Shown: positions 11,636 to 13,740 of the stretch, piece after piece
How positions within the stretch are numbered: position 1 is the stretch's first letter
Layout of the letters: each line of letters opens with the position of its first letter
Assembly (NCBI GenBank): GCA_020634115.1
Contig: JACKCH010000037.1
Coordinates: 1 to 13,740, forward strand
Reading direction: 5' to 3'
Length of the DNA: 13,740 nt
From: Anaerolineaceae bacterium
GTDB lineage: Bacteria; Chloroflexota; Anaerolineae; Aggregatilineales; Phototrophicaceae
Made by a program: the position numbers and the translations under genes
The notes under the pieces: model-generated
Told to the model about the DNA's origin: nothing
The model's input: only the letters and a program-made list of their open reading frames with translations
The model's database searches: none

Positions 11636-13740
11636 GCCATCTGCCGGAAGTTCTAACCACCTCTTAACCACCGCCCAGGGATACCGCGACCTGGGGTGGT
11701 CGGTGATTCCACTCCGGGGCAAGGTGGCCGCCGTCCCCTGGAAAGCCTTCCAACAGCGCAAACCCGACCCCGACCTCCTGAAAACCTGGTTCAATCAGCC
11801 TGGAATCACCGGAATTGGACTTATTACCGGTTGGATTTCAGGCCTTATTGTCCTCGACTTCGACACCCCCGAAGCCTATCACGCCTTCCAGCTTCACGCC
11901 CCCGGCCTCGCCCGCACCCGTACCGTCCGAACCAAACGCGGTTGGCATCTCTACTACCAGCTTCCGCCCACCGTCAACATCGCCAGCCAGTCTTTGCCCG
12001 GCCTCGATATCCAATCACACGGCAAATACGTCGTCACCCCGCCCAGCATCGTAGACGGCCACACCTACGCCCTCGACGGCAAAAATCCGTTCCGAACATT
12101 AGGGCAGGGCGATCTCGCTGTTTTACACGCCTTCACAGAGACATTCCCCGTAGGGGCGCACGGCGGTGCGCCCACGTCCAACGGGGCGTCCGTCTTGAAT
12201 CCCAACACCCCGCTCACCACACACACCCCGCCCATCCTCACCCCCAACAACCTCATTGGGCTGTACCGTCACCTCGCGGCCCGGGGGGGACGGAACAACG
12301 CGCTTTTCCAGGCCGGGTGTCTCGCCCGCGATCACGGTTGGCCCCAACACCAGGCACGCCAAACCCTGGCCGGGATATACATCCACCAGTCATCCCCGCC
12401 CAACCACCATCATCACGAAACCCCGCAGGGCAGGGAGCGCGAGGCCACCGCGACTCTCAACTCGGCCTATTCCCGGCCACCGCGCCCCGCCAGCCCGCTC
12501 AAACTCGTCACCGGCCAGTTGCCCAACAGCGTCCGTGAGGCCTTCCTGAATCACAAAATGACCTACGCCATCCGGGTCATCGAGGCGCTCCGCCTCAATG
12601 GGATACACCCCGGCCAGATCTTCACCCGCCCGCAGGCCATCAGACTCTTGCGCGGGGTTGTCGGGCGCAACTCAGTGGACAATGCATTCAATACATTCCT
12701 GGGCGATTTGGCGCTCTTCACGCCAGTTTCCCCCCCTGCACCCCCCCAGGTCTTAAAAAAGACTGCCATCTGCGATGGGTGGATAGAACAGAAAAAATGC
12801 GCTTCTGTTGGCGATAAAAAACAGGGAATAATTCTTTCTGAGCCGTTTTTGAACACTTGTGACCCATCAAACCCCAACAGGGCAGGGCGCAAAACACATG
12901 AATTCATCATGCCCACCAACACCGATTTATGCGCTTTATTGGGCGTAACCGATTCTGGCGGGGACTCGCTCACCTTGGACGATCTGAAAACTGCGCCGGA
13001 GACGCGCAAAGCCATCCACCGCGAGTTAATCCGCCGTCGTCCCGGCACATACACCCGCCCCTGGCTGGCGGATCGCCTCGGCGTCTCGCTCGTCACGCTC
13101 GATACCTACAACCGGGACATCCCAATCAATGTGACTCACAGCTTCACACGGGAGCAAATCGGCTGGCACAACCTCGAAACCGTTCAGGAGGAAAAGATCA
13201 ATCCCGCCGTTTTCCTGACCGACGAGAACGGTAAACAGTACCCGGCACTGCGGGTGATCGCCACCAAACTACTCAAAAAGAAACATACCGTTTACCTGCT
13301 GGCACAACAGCCCAATTTCTACTCCTACGTGGAGATACCCCCTGTACCGCCCGCCAGCACCACCCAGCAGATCAGCCTTGAACATCCCAGAACGATGTTA
13401 CCGCCCCTGATCCATGAAAGACTTCCCAAAACCCCGCCCATTCCGGCGCGAAACGAACATAACGCACGCCCGGACACGGTACAGCCGCCCCTGCCAGGCG
13501 TACCCATCCCGCCGAAGTTTCCTGCCAACACCCCATCCGGCACACCGGAAGCGCCACGCCCCAAACGGAAACGTCGTCTCAGCTACCGCCAGCTCAGGAA
13601 GCCGCTGAAAAGCGAACATGATGAGCAACTGGCGAATGAGATTCACACGATGACCAAGGGCATGAGCCTCGTCAACGCCCGTAAACTCATAGACACCTAT
13701 GGCGCTGGCCCGGTAGGGAAGGGGCTGGCGAACCTCCGCG
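11634..13740 (+). CDS. Prim-Pol family primase/polymerase, 3' end beyond the window
   Basis: Open without a stop to the window edge, about 702 residues visible. Counting from TTG 11634, the N-terminus YRDLGWSVIPLRGK (18-31), GIGLITGWISGLIVLDFD with metal-binding Asp75 and Asp77, TVRTKRGWHLYYQL with His105, and LDIQSHGKYVVTPPSIVDG (124-142) are the motifs of the bifunctional primase/polymerase N-terminal domain. These enzymes make primers and extend DNA on plasmids and phages. Residues 200-240 (GLYRHLAARGGRNNALFQAG) resemble the PriCT primase C-terminal domain. An HTH-like part lies near 473-505 (TRPWLADRLGVSLVTLDTYN), a Pro-rich linker near 565-640, and a helical end NARKLIDTYGAGPVGKGLAN. No Walker helicase motif is visible. 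The peptide VGAHGGAPTSNGASV (173-187) is encoded by a palindromic repeat. The start is uncertain: ATG 11523 is in frame, but the leader between shows promoter and hairpin signals and poor coding character. Confidence 0.85.
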   Translation, partial: MPSAGSSNHLLTTAQGYRDLGWSVIPLRGKVAAVPWKAFQQRKPDPDLLKTWFNQPGITGIGLITGWISGLIVLDFDTPEAYHAFQLHAPGLARTRTVRTKRGWHLYYQLPPTVNIASQSLPGLDIQSHGKYVVTPPSIVDGHTYALDGKNPFRTLGQGDLAVLHAFTETFPVGAHGGAPTSNGASVLNPNTPLTTHTPPILTPNNLIGLYRHLAARGGRNNALFQAGCLARDHGWPQHQARQTLAGIYIHQSSPPNHHHHETPQGREREATATLNSAYSRPPRPASPLKLVTGQLPNSVREAFLNHKMTYAIRVIEALRLNGIHPGQIFTRPQAIRLLRGVVGRNSVDNAFNTFLGDLALFTPVSPPAPPQVLKKTAICDGWIEQKKCASVGDKKQGIILSEPFLNTCDPSNPNRAGRKTHEFIMPTNTDLCALLGVTDSGGDSLTLDDLKTAPETRKAIHRELIRRRPGTYTRPWLADRLGVSLVTLDTYNRDIPINVTHSFTREQIGWHNLETVQEEKINPAVFLTDENGKQYPALRVIATKLLKKKHTVYLLAQQPNFYSYVEIPPVPPASTTQQISLEHPRTMLPPLIHERLPKTPPIPARNEHNARPDTVQPPLPGVPIPPKFPANTPSGTPEAPRPKRKRRLSYRQLRKPLKSEHDEQLANEIHTMTKGMSLVNARKLIDTYGAGPVGKGLANLR
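12150..12195 (+). repeat. GTAGGGGCG palindrome, copy 8, inside the Prim-Pol gene
   Basis: GGGCGCAC (12154-12161) and GTGCGCCC (12166-12173) form the stem, and AACGGGGCGTCCG follows. The first 24 bp are identical to copy 5 at 9806. It keeps the reading frame and adds VGAHGGAPTSNGASV between the Prim-Pol domain and the PriCT-like part. Confidence 0.75.

Noticed and set aside
11696..12538. 280-codon plus ORF rich in Pro, Arg and His
   Set aside because: It is a shifted-frame shadow of the Prim-Pol gene, whose true frame shows clear conserved motifs through the same DNA.

Overview
The window looks like part of a plasmid or plasmid-like accessory element from a Chloroflexota-type bacterium (Anaerolineae-like). 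This is an inference. It rests on moderately high GC, a very long secreted protein with Pro/Thr-rich PTATP-type linkers and a dockerin, and a family of GTAGGGGCG palindromes. Replication and partition genes dominate. I see no ribosomal, tRNA or housekeeping gene.

Layout, left to right. (1) 1-348, minus: the 5' part of a GNAT acetyltransferase, AT-richer than the rest. (2) 358-630: a divergent intergenic region with a leftward terminator and a strong leader hairpin. (3) 631-1713, plus: a winged-helix protein with a replication-protein-like C-terminus. (4) 1803-3374, minus: a segregation cassette with the DNA-binding gene (ParR-like) first and a ParM/StbA-like actin second. It has a well-formed promoter and palindromic operators. 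(5) 3469-3752: 4.5 exact tandem copies of a 63-bp unit, the likely centromere or iteron array. (6) 3781-4335, plus: a MerR-type HTH protein with a long coiled coil, ended by a clear terminator. (7) 4649-9529, plus: a 1626-residue secreted protein with a PQQ-like propeller, DUF5060, a clan GH-A barrel, a cohesin, a carboxypeptidase-regulatory-like domain and a type I dockerin. (8) 9530-10235: a non-coding stretch full of palindromic repeats. (9) 10236-10901, plus: an orphan 221-residue protein. (10) 10902-11633: a structured non-coding region with a candidate ~210-nt RNA on plus, a candidate ~130-nt RNA on minus, and overlapping divergent promoters. (11) 11634 to the window end, plus: a large Prim-Pol primase/polymerase, open beyond the window. 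An automatic ORF search that needs a stop codon would miss it.

How the parts may work together. The Prim-Pol protein and the winged-helix protein probably serve replication. The actin, the ribbon-helix-helix protein and the 63-bp array probably serve segregation, with the MerR/coiled-coil protein as a possible third array-binding component. The secreted cohesin/dockerin hydrolase would be cargo, giving the host an extracellular polysaccharide-degrading or scaffold-forming function. The palindrome family is scattered between genes, and one copy sits in frame inside the Prim-Pol gene, so these elements may still be moving. The best candidates for something undescribed are the partition locus with its helically phased array, the structured RNA region in front of the primase, and the combination of cohesin and dockerin in one mobile-element-borne enzyme.
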